Shown here: positions 1 through 8,388 of the stretch, piece by piece
How positions within the stretch are numbered: position 1 is the first letter of the stretch
Layout: the number at the start of each line of letters is the position of its first letter
DNA from: an uncultured Verrucomicrobiota bacterium
GTDB lineage: Bacteria; Verrucomicrobiota; Verrucomicrobiia; Limisphaerales; UBA9464
Assembly (NCBI GenBank): GCA_903907995.1
Contig: CAIVQH010000040.1
Location: forward strand, 1 to 64,000
Direction of reading: 5' to 3'
DNA length: 64,000 bases
Translations under genes and position numbers: made by a program
Notes under the pieces: generated by a model
The model's database searches: none
What the model was told of the DNA's origin: nothing
The model's input: only the letters and a program-made list of their open reading frames with translations

Positions 1-135
1 ATCCAGACCGTAAAGCGCAAAGCCCGCGGCTTCCGCTCCGTCGAGTACTTCTCCGCCATGATCTACCTCGTCGCCTCCCATCTGAAGTTCGACCTCCCTG
101 ATCCCGTTCCAGCTACCCACACAAAGTCACCTTGA
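1..135 (+). mobile_element. C-terminal end of an ISL3-like DDE transposase (cut by window edge)
   Basis: The window opens inside a reading frame that runs 44 codons to a TGA at 133-135. The peptide contains KRKARGFRSVEYF followed by a hydrophobic stretch, which resembles the extreme C-terminus of ISL3-family DDE transposases (usual pattern K-R-x-A-x-G-[FY]-R-x-x-[ED]-[NY]-F). No catalytic residue lies inside the window, so the family call rests on this tail alone. A truncated LamG gene starts directly downstream, which suggests that insertion of the element cut that gene. The IS end should lie near 135-145, but I could not identify a terminal inverted repeat without the other end. Confidence 0.6.
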
Positions 136-136
136 G

Positions 137-1104
137 GCCACAAACCTGTCCGCAACGCTGAGCGTGACCGCGCGTACCGAGACGGTTCCGCTGGCGGACA
201 CCTACGCCCAGATCGTCACGAATGACAATCCGGTCGCCTTCTACCGCTGGATGACGACGGCAGCGGCAAGGCGGTGGATGCCGTCGGCTCCTTCGATGGT
301 GACTTCACGGATACAGGCGGCGGCTCGGGCGTTTACACCTACCAGGTGGCTTCCGGAATTCCCCGCGCCACGGACACTGCGCTCGGCATCACTGCCGGAG
401 CCACGGTGACCATCCCCTACGCACTGGAACTGAATCCGGACGGCGACTGGTCCGACGAAATCTGGTTCAAGCCGGCCACGCTCGGGGTGGATGGCGGCGA
501 CTACCGCATCATCCTCTCCTCGGAATACAACCTGTTCCCGAACCCATATCACGGGTTTTACATCTACCAGGAGCCCGCCGGCACCGTCGCCTTCGTGCCG
601 CAGCCGGGCAACCAGTTCATCAGCAGCGGGCCGAATGACCCCGCGCACGGCAACATCCTCGTGCCGGGCAAATGGTACCACCTGGTGGTGACAAAGACCG
701 ACGCGGCCTTCACGGTCTATATCAACGGCGAGGCGCGCACCTCCTTCCCGGTACCGGGTTCGGGCTTCATCCAGAACGGCATCAACGGCGACCCGCTGCT
801 CGAAGGCGGCGCCACGGTCATCGGCCGGCGCACCGATGGCTCCTTCAATCCCTTTGACGGCACAGTGGACGAGGCGGCGGTCTATGATTACGCCCTGTCG
901 CCGGCGCAGATTCGCGCGCATTATGCGAATGTGCCGACGCTGAAGGTCAGCACCACGCCCAGCCTCACCCTGACCTGGCCGGTCGGTACGCTGCAGCGGG
1001 CCGACACAGTGAGTGGAACGTACACGGACGTCCCGGCGGCGACCTCGCCCTATTCCCCGCCGCTCAACACCGCGCAGGGATTCTTCCGGGTGCAGGTTCC
1101 CTGA
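137..1104 (+). pseudogene. Truncated, frameshifted LamG-domain surface protein
   Basis: This is the 3' part of a larger exported protein. The frame is open from just after the transposase stop (peptide ...NLSATLSVTARTETVPLADTYAQ) to about 248. The matching continuation (DDDGSGKAVDAVGSFDG) then lies one frame earlier, as expected if one base is missing around 245-250. The rest is a concanavalin A/LamG fold: a beta-rich stretch, WYHLVVTK, then DGTVDEAAVYDYALSPAQI, the usual LamG C-terminal signature. The last 60 residues form a small beta module ending FFRVQVP, also seen in other exported proteins here. No start codon or signal peptide remains. If the frameshift is a sequencing error, the gene is still truncated by the upstream transposon. 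Confidence 0.7.
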
Positions 1105-1120
1105 CCCAACCAGATCACCA

Positions 1121-1152
1121 GGCCCGTCGGTTCACCACCGGCGGGCCTTTTT
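1121..1152 (+). terminator. Rho-independent terminator after the LamG fragment
   Basis: An 11-bp stem (GGCCCGTCGGT at 1121-1131 with ACCGGCGGGCC at 1137-1147, one G-U pair) with a 5-nt loop is followed by TTTTTG. It begins 16 bases after the LamG stop codon. Confidence 0.85.
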
Positions 1153-1284
1153 GTTGGACGCGTCCCCCTCACGCTCTTGCTCTTGCTCTTGATCGTGCTT
1201 GTCATTGCAAACATGGCAGATGAAGTCATTGCGAGCAGGAGCACGACTGGGAACGCAACGTGACCTTCATGGCCTCGCCGAGTC

Positions 1285-2633
1285 TCACGGCGGTGTCACC
1301 ACCCGATAATAGCGCGGCGAAGCCGGGCCGTGGGGTAACGGGTAGGGCAACTGCACGACCAACTCGGCGCCGGCGGTGTAATTGGTGAGGACATGCCAGA
1401 TGCCGGCGCGCAGATCGCTGCTCCATTGCACCTGGTAGATTCCCAGCGGCGCGGTGGCAAAGCCGAGTTCAACCTGATCGGGCCCGGCCTGAATGGTGAT
1501 CGCGCCCGGCGTGGCCAGGGCCTGGCCGACGGCCGCCAGCAAAGGGTCGTCCATTCCGGTCGCCGTGACGCGATGCCCCTGGGACAGCTCCCAGATCATC
1601 ACGCCGCCGAGGTGATAATTGCGGGCATAGCTCACCATCGCGCGGCAGGCCCGCTCGTCGTCATAGGATAGGAAGGCATCCGCCGTATCCGTGGCCCCGG
1701 GAAGGCTCAGGTAGGCCGCCTGCGCGGCGTCATCCCAGTGATAGTTTTGCGGCTGGTAATAATCGGCCGAAATGGTTGACCAGGCCACCGGCGTGACTGT
1801 GGGGGCCATCGTCCAGGATTGACGCGGCAGCAGGGTGCCCCCGGTGGGGGTGCCTCCACCGTGATTCCACAGCTGGCCATAGAAGGCGACCCGATGGCGA
1901 GCTTCTGATTCGACACTCTGTTTCCGAGGAACTCGGTCACCAGGCCATCCGCCGAGGGAATGAGGCTGCCGGTGCTCGGGAAACGATACCCGCCGTCATA
2001 GATCGGCGCGTTGAACCAGACGACCCAGCCCGGCCAGGGACCGGCAAGGTCGTAGGTCATCAGGTTGATCTGGTCGAACTGGCTTTGCAGCGAGGCAAAC
2101 AGCTTCGGTTCGGAAGCCGTGGCGACGGTCAGCAGGGGGCGCGGAGTGTGCAGGTCCAGTGCCGTTCGCAGGGCATTGGCGAGCGCGGCATACCGCCCCG
2201 CGTCGGCGGACGTGAGGGGTTCCCAATCGAGATCCACACCATCATAACCGTTGTCGGTCATGAAACTGACCAGCTGATTCACAAATCCCGGCAGATTGGC
2301 GCTGCTCGTGGCACTCTGGAAACCCGCCTCGCTGTCCGCCCCGCCCACGCAGATGAGCGCCTTGCGATGGGCAGCATGGGCGTGAGCGACGAGGTCCGCG
2401 GAGCGGGCGGCCGTGAGACCGTTCGCGACGGTGTCCAGGGATCCGTCCGCCTTGGGAACAATGGAGAAATGGATGACATGGCTCACGACCGAGAAATCAA
2501 TCTCCTCCGGGGCCATCTGCGCCTGGTGATAGGCCGGATAGTAGGCGGTGGTCCAAAGATCGGCCGCCGCGAGCGCCGTGGAAAAGCAGAACCCAAGGGC
2601 ACAGCTGCGCAGGAGTTTGTGGCCAGACTTCAT
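1285..2633 (-). pseudogene. GH18 chitinase-like secreted glycosidase, frameshifted
   Basis: The start MKSGHKLLRSCALGFCFSTA begins a signal peptide ending LAAA; an in-frame ATG 27 bases upstream is less likely. The mature part shows GH18 features: ALICVGGAD and YDGVDLDWEP, the DxxDxDxE catalytic motif with Glu about residue 138. After KLAIG the frame drifts into non-homologous residues. Reading one frame over restores GVAFYGQLWNHGG and then continues through GGVMIWELSQG to the stop. The break sits at a C run at 1890-1892 (G run on the coding strand) that appears one base short. The last 70 residues are a beta module with YQVQWSSDLRAGIWHVL and RYYRV. The gene is either decaying or affected by a homopolymer error. 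Expected substrate is beta-1,4-linked GlcNAc polymer, exported. Confidence 0.75.
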
Positions 2634-2766
2634 TCGAGGAAAGCGGCTGCCAATTGCCATGGATCATGGCCGGCAACCGGGAAGGCGGCGAGGCTTTTGG
2701 CGCGACGGTCTTGCCGCCACCGAACCGCACGCCGGACGTTGAACCAGCCGGCGAGATGCTGGAAAA

Positions 2767-3741
2767 TCAGGCAACAGCGGGAACGGGTGTGCCGGCCGGC
2801 GGCGGCGCCGCGCGGCGGGGTTTCCAGCGGTTGTGGACCCAGAACCAGTTCGCGGGATCGCGTCGTACGGCAGCCTCCATGGCCCTGTTGATATCCTGCG
2901 TGATGGCCTCGCACGAACGGCGACGCCCGTTCTCCTCCGTGGGGATGGCGTCACCGGTCTCGATCACCCAGCGGCCCAGGCCGGTGCGGTAGCAGATGGG
3001 CACGTACAGCGTGCAGCCATAGCGGGCGGCCAGCAGGGCGGGCGCCCGTGAGGCCATGCAGGTGTGGCCAAGAAAGGAGACCTCCTGGCCGTTCGTGGGC
3101 GCGCTCTGGTCCGCCACGAGCACGAGCAGCAGGCCGCCCTGCTTCAGCAGCTTCTTCAGCTCGTCCGATTCCGTGCGGCGCTCGAACATCTGCATGCCCC
3201 AACGGGTGCGCACGTCATGAAACATCTGGTTCAGGGCGGGCTGGCGGATGCCCCGGTAGGTGCTGGCGAACTGGTACCCGCTGATGTAGGTGCCCAGCCG
3301 CGTGAAGAGCTCGAAATTGCCGAAGTGGCCGGTGGCGAAGAGGCAGTTGCGGGCCACGCCGGCCGCGTCCTTGTTGCCGCCCAGACCCTGGCCCTCCACC
3401 CGCAGGACTTCCTGGATCCTGGCGGGGCTCAGCGCGGCGGCGTGGATGGCACAGCAGGCATTTTCACCGATGCGGCGAAAGTTCTCATGCGCCAGCGCAC
3501 GGATCTGGACGGCCGTCATCTCATGCTGAAAGCAGCGGGTGAGATTCGCGATGGTCATGCGGCGATGGCGCCGGTCCACCCAGAAGACCACCTCGCCCCC
3601 GAAGCGCCCCAGCCGGGCCGCCCAGCTCAGCGGCGCGGCCTGGAGCAGGCCGATGCCACCGCGGGTGAGCAGGCAAAGGGTGTGGTCCACGCACGCCGCC
3701 AGGAGCGCCGTCGGACGAAGGCCTGCCAGCCGCTGCGTCAT
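2767..3741 (-). CDS. Lysophospholipid/lipid A acyltransferase (LpxL/HtrB family)
   Basis: The 324-residue protein belongs to the inner-membrane acyltransferases that transfer a secondary acyl chain to lipid A precursors. It has an N-terminal hydrophobic stretch, the H-x4-E catalytic motif in ATGHFGNFEL, then VLVADQSAP, and the family's typical end NWFWVHNRWK. Length fits the family (about 300). The start MTQRLAG gives a complete N-terminus. It lies downstream of the MbnP-MbnH operon with a 240-base gap in which I see no gene, and upstream of the GH18 gene on the same strand. It implies an outer membrane carrying lipid A-type glycolipid. Acyl-chain specificity cannot be read from the sequence. 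Confidence 0.9.
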   Translation of the reverse strand: MTQRLAGLRPTALLAACVDHTLCLLTRGGIGLLQAAPLSWAARLGRFGGEVVFWVDRRHRRMTIANLTRCFQHEMTAVQIRALAHENFRRIGENACCAIHAAALSPARIQEVLRVEGQGLGGNKDAAGVARNCLFATGHFGNFELFTRLGTYISGYQFASTYRGIRQPALNQMFHDVRTRWGMQMFERRTESDELKKLLKQGGLLLVLVADQSAPTNGQEVSFLGHTCMASRAPALLAARYGCTLYVPICYRTGLGRWVIETGDAIPTEENGRRRSCEAITQDINRAMEAAVRRDPANWFWVHNRWKPRRAAPPPAGTPVPAVA

Positions 3742-3981
3742 ACGGAGGGTTTCCCTGGGTTGGCCTGCTTACGCCAGTCGTCAGAAAGAGGGCAGATAGA
3801 GGCTGGCCCGAAGAATGCCCGTGGAATTCCCGGTCGGAGAGCCGGTGCGCCTGGCGCCAGTGGCTTTTCTAATTTGATAAGTGCGACCGCCACGAACGGC
3901 CGCGACGGACAGGAGGCGGGCATGCAGTGGCAAGCTGTGACCCGCACCATGACCGGACCGCCCCGCCAAGCGAGCGAATAT

Positions 3982-5754
3982 TCAGGGCGTGGCCGCCGAA
4001 TCCGTGAGCGTCCGGAGAAAGGCGACCAGGGCATGCTGGTCCTCCGCGCTGAGGGGGACCCCACCGTCGGGATGTTTGCCGAGGTTGGGGTCGAGCGTCG
4101 GGCTGCGGCGGACGCCGGAGCAGTAGTGTGCGACGGCCTCCTCCAGCGTGGCCAGGCGGCCGTCATGCATGTACGGCGCGGTCAGCGCCACGTTGCGCAG
4201 CGAAGGGGTCTTGAATTTCGCGAGGTCCGCCCGGTTGGTCGTCACCAGGAAGCGACCGGGGTCCTGGGCGGAGCCGTCGGCATCCAGGCCGTTGTTGTGA
4301 AACGCAAAGTCGCTGAACAGCGGGCCGCCGTGGCAATGGAAGCAGTCCGCCCCATACTGCCCGTGCCGCGGATCATATTCGGTATGGAACAGCTCGTAGC
4401 CGCGCTGCTCCTCCGCCGTGAACGTGGCCCGCACGCCGAGCACCCGGTCGAACTTCGAGTCATAGGCGGTCAGGGTGAGCACGAACTGCTCGAGCGCCCG
4501 CGCCATGCGGTCGGCGGTGATTTCGGCCGTGCCGAAGGCTGCGGCAAAATCCGGCGCATAGCCGGCGCGCTCCAGTTTTCTTACCACGTTCGTGAGCGAC
4601 TCGTGCATCTCGGCCGGATTCGTCACCGGCTGCAGCACCTGTTCACGCAAGGATCCGGCCCGGCCATCCCAGAAGAAGCGGCCGGCCCACGCGAGATTCG
4701 CCAACGGCATCGCGTTGCGGGTGCCAATCGCGCCCTCCGCGCCGGTGCTGAAGCGCTTGCCGGCGTCAGTGAAGGCCGCGTCCGCCTGATGGCATGAGGC
4801 GCAGGACTGCGTGCCGTTCACCGACAGCGCCGGGTCGTGGAACAGCCGGCGGCCGAGCGCCACGCCCTGCTCCGTCAGGGGATTGTCGGCCGGCAGGGAA
4901 GGCTGGGGAAAGAAGCGCGACAGGCGGAACCGGTAGGGTGTGGCGTTCGTGGCCATCTCGACATGACGGGGGGCGGCGGCCAGCACCGGCGCCGGGGCGG
5001 CAGCCGGCACGACCGGACTTTCCGCCCGAAAGGCGCGGATGGCATTGTCCCTCAGTTGCCCGGCCAGCGGGTCGTTGGTGCGGGAATGCGTCGAGGCTGT
5101 GGCGTTGGTGAGCGCGATGGAGTGCACGCCGGAGAAGATTTTCGCGATATCCAGCGTAAGGCGCTGTTCCGTCGGACCATTCGCCGAAGTCACCTGCAAG
5201 GCCAGCGGCAGCTCGACTGGTAGCTCGAGGGCATCGGTGGCCAGATGATAGGAGTAGCCGCCCACCGAGCCCCCGGCCTGGTGCCAGCCGCCTTCGAGCG
5301 CCAGGAACACATAGCCGCCCTGCCAGCTCCAGTGCAGGCCGTTGACGGCGGGATTCAGCGGGTGTCCTGGTGCGATCGTGGCCGGATCGACACGGTTCAC
5401 CGCCGGTGACACGCCGACGCGGAAGCGCAGCCCGGTGAAGCGGCCCGCCGGCACGTCGCGCAGCTCGAACTGCGTCCGCCCGCCGCCGGCGCTGAGATAG
5501 GCAACCTGGTTCGTGAGCGCGACCGTGCCGCCCCCGGCGGTGACCAGGGCGAAGTCGGACAGGAGGTAGTCGAGCCGCGTCACCGACAGGACGTCGCCTG
5601 CCGCGTTCGTGTAGTTCAGTTCGCCGAGATGCAGCGTGCGGTCGCCGAACACGTGCCCGACCTCCACCCGCACCGTGGCCGCCCGCGACGCGACGGCACA
5701 GGCCAGCGCGGCGACGAGCGACCCGAGGGTGCGGAGGAGAGGCCGGGGACTCAT
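3982..5754 (-). CDS. MbnP-MbnH fusion: copper-binding domain joined to di-heme Trp-oxidising enzyme
   Basis: A 590-residue exported protein with signal peptide ending SRAA. Residues about 28-230 match the MbnP family: MbnP core WSWQGGYVFLALEG with Trp142 and Trp144, then GYSYHLATDA. Residues about 265-585 are a di-heme cytochrome c peroxidase/MauG-type enzyme with heme sites CASCH (318-322) and CFHCH (471-475), GTRNAMPLANLAW, and PYMHDGRLATLEEAV. In methanotrophs MbnH is a separate MauG-like enzyme that oxidises a Trp of MbnP to kynurenine so that it binds copper. Here substrate and enzyme are one polypeptide, so the modification could be intramolecular (inference). It follows the YHYH gene by 19 bases, as an operon. 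Periplasmic or surface location is expected. The domain calls are firm; the chemistry in this organism is inferred. Confidence 0.85.
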   Translation of the reverse strand: MSPRPLLRTLGSLVAALACAVASRAATVRVEVGHVFGDRTLHLGELNYTNAAGDVLSVTRLDYLLSDFALVTAGGGTVALTNQVAYLSAGGGRTQFELRDVPAGRFTGLRFRVGVSPAVNRVDPATIAPGHPLNPAVNGLHWSWQGGYVFLALEGGWHQAGGSVGGYSYHLATDALELPVELPLALQVTSANGPTEQRLTLDIAKIFSGVHSIALTNATASTHSRTNDPLAGQLRDNAIRAFRAESPVVPAAAPAPVLAAAPRHVEMATNATPYRFRLSRFFPQPSLPADNPLTEQGVALGRRLFHDPALSVNGTQSCASCHQADAAFTDAGKRFSTGAEGAIGTRNAMPLANLAWAGRFFWDGRAGSLREQVLQPVTNPAEMHESLTNVVRKLERAGYAPDFAAAFGTAEITADRMARALEQFVLTLTAYDSKFDRVLGVRATFTAEEQRGYELFHTEYDPRHGQYGADCFHCHGGPLFSDFAFHNNGLDADGSAQDPGRFLVTTNRADLAKFKTPSLRNVALTAPYMHDGRLATLEEAVAHYCSGVRRSPTLDPNLGKHPDGGVPLSAEDQHALVAFLRTLTDSAATP

Positions 5755-5773
5755 GAGAGCAGGGGCCGACGGT

Positions 5774-7501
5774 TCAGCGGATGGTGAAGCCGTTCGCCAG
5801 CGTGAAGGTCACGTCGCCCTGGCCCGGCGGACCGGGGAAAACGACGCTGACCGTGACCGCGCCGGGAGTGGCGTCCGCCGGGATGGCAAAGGTGGCCGTC
5901 ACGGTGCCGCCACTGCGTTGCACCTGCGTGCCCGCGATGGTTCCCAAGGTGGCCGAGGTCGGGTTGACCGGTCCCGGCGGGGCCATGTCGCCGAGGGTGA
6001 TCGTGAGCGCGACCGTGGTGCCATGCTGACCGCTGGTCGGGGTAATGCCGCCGAGGGTCGGACCGCCACCGCCGCCACCGTTGTTGGTCGTGCCGGTCGC
6101 GGGATCGTATTCGGCCAGGGCCATCTGCGCGACCCGGAAGAAGGCCGGATTCGCCGAGCCGGTGCCGCTGAGGGTGTGGCTGCCCCGGTTGCCGACCGCC
6201 GCCACGCTGGTGGTGTTGGTGCTCCACGCCGTGAGATTCGTCGAGGATTCCACCTGATAGGTACCGCCCTCGACCGCACTCCATACCAGCGTGACCTCAT
6301 TGTCGGCCAGCGTCGGCGTGCCGATCACCACCGGTGAGCTGGCGCCACCCACGAAGTTGGTCGTCACCGTCTCCGCCAGCGCCGTGACCGCCGCGCCGGA
6401 CGGGTTGCCGTAGAAGGCGCGGCCGATGTTGTAGGGGAAGGTCGGAGTGCCGTCGGCGGCGATGCTGACAAAGTAGGCGTACGTGCCATTCGGGAACTCC
6501 GGCGTCACGCAGAAGCGGCCGTTGTATTCGTCCAGGTCAAAGTCCGTGCCCTGGCGGTAGCCGAGATCGCCAAGGTAGGCGTTGTCCTCCATGTAGCGGC
6601 CCAGCGGATAGCTGGTGGAGACCGCCGGGCCGGTCTGCGTGCCGGCGGTGCCATACAGGCGCGTGGCCCAGGTGGGCAGCGTGGCCCGGCCGGCCGTGGT
6701 GAGATTGTCCGTGCCGCGCTGGCCGTTGCGAAGTTGGAAGCCGGTGAGCATCCGGCGCACGCCGCTGCCGGCGTTCGTCGCGTTGGCATAGCCGTAGGGA
6801 CCATAGACCGGATAGCCGTCCCGCACCCAGCCAAGGATTGGCGAATGCTGCGTCACCGGAGCCGAGGATTCGGTGTAGCGTTTGGTCGCCGCCACATAGT
6901 CCACATGGTCGCCGAGCAGGTAGCGCAGGGCGATGGGGTTCGCGTGATAGTGGTAGGTGCCGGTGTTCTCCTGATGCGCGTAGGCGGGATCGAAGGTGGC
7001 CCCCTCGTTCACGTAGGCCTCACGGTTCCAATTGCCACTGCCCTGCGTCTCCGTCGTGCCGTTCCAGGAAAACGCGTCGCGCGAGTCGAACATCGCCACG
7101 CCATCCACGAAGTAGCCGATGGCGCCGAGACCGGTGAGCGTCTTGGTCGCAGGCACGGAGGGCGTGCGCGGGATGCGGTACAGCACCTTCTGATTGGCCG
7201 GCAGATTGGGGAAACCGACGGACCAAGGACCCATCGTGTGGCTGCCTAGGCCGGTGGTGCGCACATAGACCCAGTCGGCGGAGGAATACACCTTCTGCAC
7301 GCCCGCATAGGCGGGCAGCGACTGGGTCTGCGAGCCGTTGCTCCAGGTGGTGACGGCGTTGCCGGCGGCCTGGCTGGCGGCGTTGGTGTAAATGCGGGCG
7401 TAGCGGCCCGAGTAGTCGGTGAGCCATGAGTCGATCCGGGGATCGGCCTGGACGGCGGCGGTCGCGAGCGCGACGCCGATAAGAAGGAGCTGAGGTTTCA
7501 T
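5774..7501 (-). CDS. YHYH-domain exported protein with C-terminal IPT/TIG domain
   Basis: A 575-residue exported protein with signal peptide MKPQLLLIGVALATAAVQA. Its middle carries the YHYH domain: GTYHYHANP with YHYH at 183-186, then SPILGWVRDGYPVYGPYGY, and EYNGRFCVTPEFPNGTYAYF. A beta module follows (GGTYQVESSTNLTAWS ... FFRV), then a glycine run and an IPT/TIG domain (TPTSGQHGTTVALTITLGD) ending NGFTIR. The YHYH domain has no proven activity; its His-rich motif suggests metal binding. It is the first gene of a two-gene operon with the MbnP-MbnH fusion, which points to a shared role in copper handling (inference). It is divergent from the response regulator gene, separated by about 140 bases. 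Confidence 0.8.
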   Translation of the reverse strand: MKPQLLLIGVALATAAVQADPRIDSWLTDYSGRYARIYTNAASQAAGNAVTTWSNGSQTQSLPAYAGVQKVYSSADWVYVRTTGLGSHTMGPWSVGFPNLPANQKVLYRIPRTPSVPATKTLTGLGAIGYFVDGVAMFDSRDAFSWNGTTETQGSGNWNREAYVNEGATFDPAYAHQENTGTYHYHANPIALRYLLGDHVDYVAATKRYTESSAPVTQHSPILGWVRDGYPVYGPYGYANATNAGSGVRRMLTGFQLRNGQRGTDNLTTAGRATLPTWATRLYGTAGTQTGPAVSTSYPLGRYMEDNAYLGDLGYRQGTDFDLDEYNGRFCVTPEFPNGTYAYFVSIAADGTPTFPYNIGRAFYGNPSGAAVTALAETVTTNFVGGASSPVVIGTPTLADNEVTLVWSAVEGGTYQVESSTNLTAWSTNTTSVAAVGNRGSHTLSGTGSANPAFFRVAQMALAEYDPATGTTNNGGGGGGPTLGGITPTSGQHGTTVALTITLGDMAPPGPVNPTSATLGTIAGTQVQRSGGTVTATFAIPADATPGAVTVSVVFPGPPGQGDVTFTLANGFTIR

Positions 7502-7553
7502 GCGGTGGACGGTTTGAAGCTGCGGTTGACGCGCCCCACTTCGGCCCCGTCGC

Positions 7554-7598
7554 GTTAAGCCCGTGTGTGGGCAGACCGGAAAATTGTTAAGCCCGTGT
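7554..7598. promoter_or_regulatory. Paired 13-bp direct repeats upstream of a response regulator (candidate operator)
   Basis: GTTAAGCCCGTGT occurs at 7554-7566 and again, identically, at 7586-7598. The start-to-start distance is 32 bases, about three helical turns. OmpR-family regulators bind tandem direct repeats on one face of DNA, so these may be an autoregulatory site for the regulator that starts at 7645, or for the divergent YHYH operon. The repeat identity is seen directly; the role is inferred. Confidence 0.55.
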
Positions 7599-7644
7599 AA
7601 AGATGGCGGATTTTCCCCGCCGAACCCTTACGGTGCGCCCCAGC

Positions 7645-8388
7645 ATGACGGCTCCACCGACCGCCAACGCCGCCCGGATCCTGGTCATCGATGACGACCG
7701 CAAGCTCTGCCGGCTCATCCGCGACTACCTGGAGCCCATGGGCTACGCGGTCGAGGCCGCCCACACCGGCCAGGAGGGCGTCGAGCGGGCCACCGCCGCA
7801 CCCTGGCAGGCCGTGATCCTCGACCTGATGCTGCCGGGCATGGACGGCTTCGAGGTGCTGAAGCAGATCCGGCGCACCAGCAGCGTGCCCGTGCTGATGC
7901 TGACGGCACGGGGTGACGAGGCCGACCGCATCGTGGGCCTGGAGATTGGCGCCGACGACTACCTGCCCAAAACGTTTTCCACACGCGAACTGCTCGCCCG
8001 CCTGCGCGCCGTGATCCGCCGCTCGGCGCTCACGAAGGCCGAGGCCGAAGACGACGCGGAGTACGTTGTGGGCGAGCTGCGCGTCCGACCGGCCTCGCGC
8101 ACCGCCACGCTCGGCGAACAGGCGCTGGCGCTCACCCCCGTGGAGTTTGACCTGCTGGCCTCGCTCGCGAAGGCCAGAGGCCGGGTGAAGTCGCGCGAGC
8201 AGTTGCTCGACGAGTGCCGCGACCGGAATTACGACGTGTTCGACCGCTCGATTGACGTCCACATCTCCGCGCTCCGGAAAAAACTGGGCGATGATTCCAA
8301 GTCCCCACGCTACATCCGCACCCTGCGCGCGGCGGGCTATATGATGGCCGATCCCGAGGTGGAGAAAGGGGAGGGCAACAAGCCATGA
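7645..8388 (+). CDS. OmpR-family response regulator (CpxR-like)
   Basis: A 247-residue two-domain regulator. The receiver has ILVIDDDRK (acidic pocket), AVILDLMLPGMDG (phospho-acceptor Asp), LMLTARGDE (switch Thr) and YLPKTFSTRELLARL (conserved Lys). The C-terminal winged helix shows LALTPVEFDLLASLAKARGR and DRSIDVHISALRKKLGD, with IRTLRAAGYM. I chose ATG 7645 because the receiver begins soon after; an in-frame ATG at 7603 would add 14 residues overlapping the repeat region. Its stop overlaps the kinase start (ATGA, 4 bases), so the two are translationally coupled. The output helix and partner resemble CpxR/CpxA, so an envelope-stress role is plausible but not shown. Confidence 0.95.
   Translation: MTAPPTANAARILVIDDDRKLCRLIRDYLEPMGYAVEAAHTGQEGVERATAAPWQAVILDLMLPGMDGFEVLKQIRRTSSVPVLMLTARGDEADRIVGLEIGADDYLPKTFSTRELLARLRAVIRRSALTKAEAEDDAEYVVGELRVRPASRTATLGEQALALTPVEFDLLASLAKARGRVKSREQLLDECRDRNYDVFDRSIDVHISALRKKLGDDSKSPRYIRTLRAAGYMMADPEVEKGEGNKP

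Noticed and set aside
3064-4797. Plus-strand frame of 577 codons
   Set aside because: Runs antisense across the acyltransferase and the MbnP-MbnH fusion; both are much better supported.
7596-7600. CpxR-type GTAAA box
   Set aside because: Only one GTAAA occurs; the E. coli CpxR site needs two spaced copies, so the longer direct repeats are the better candidate.
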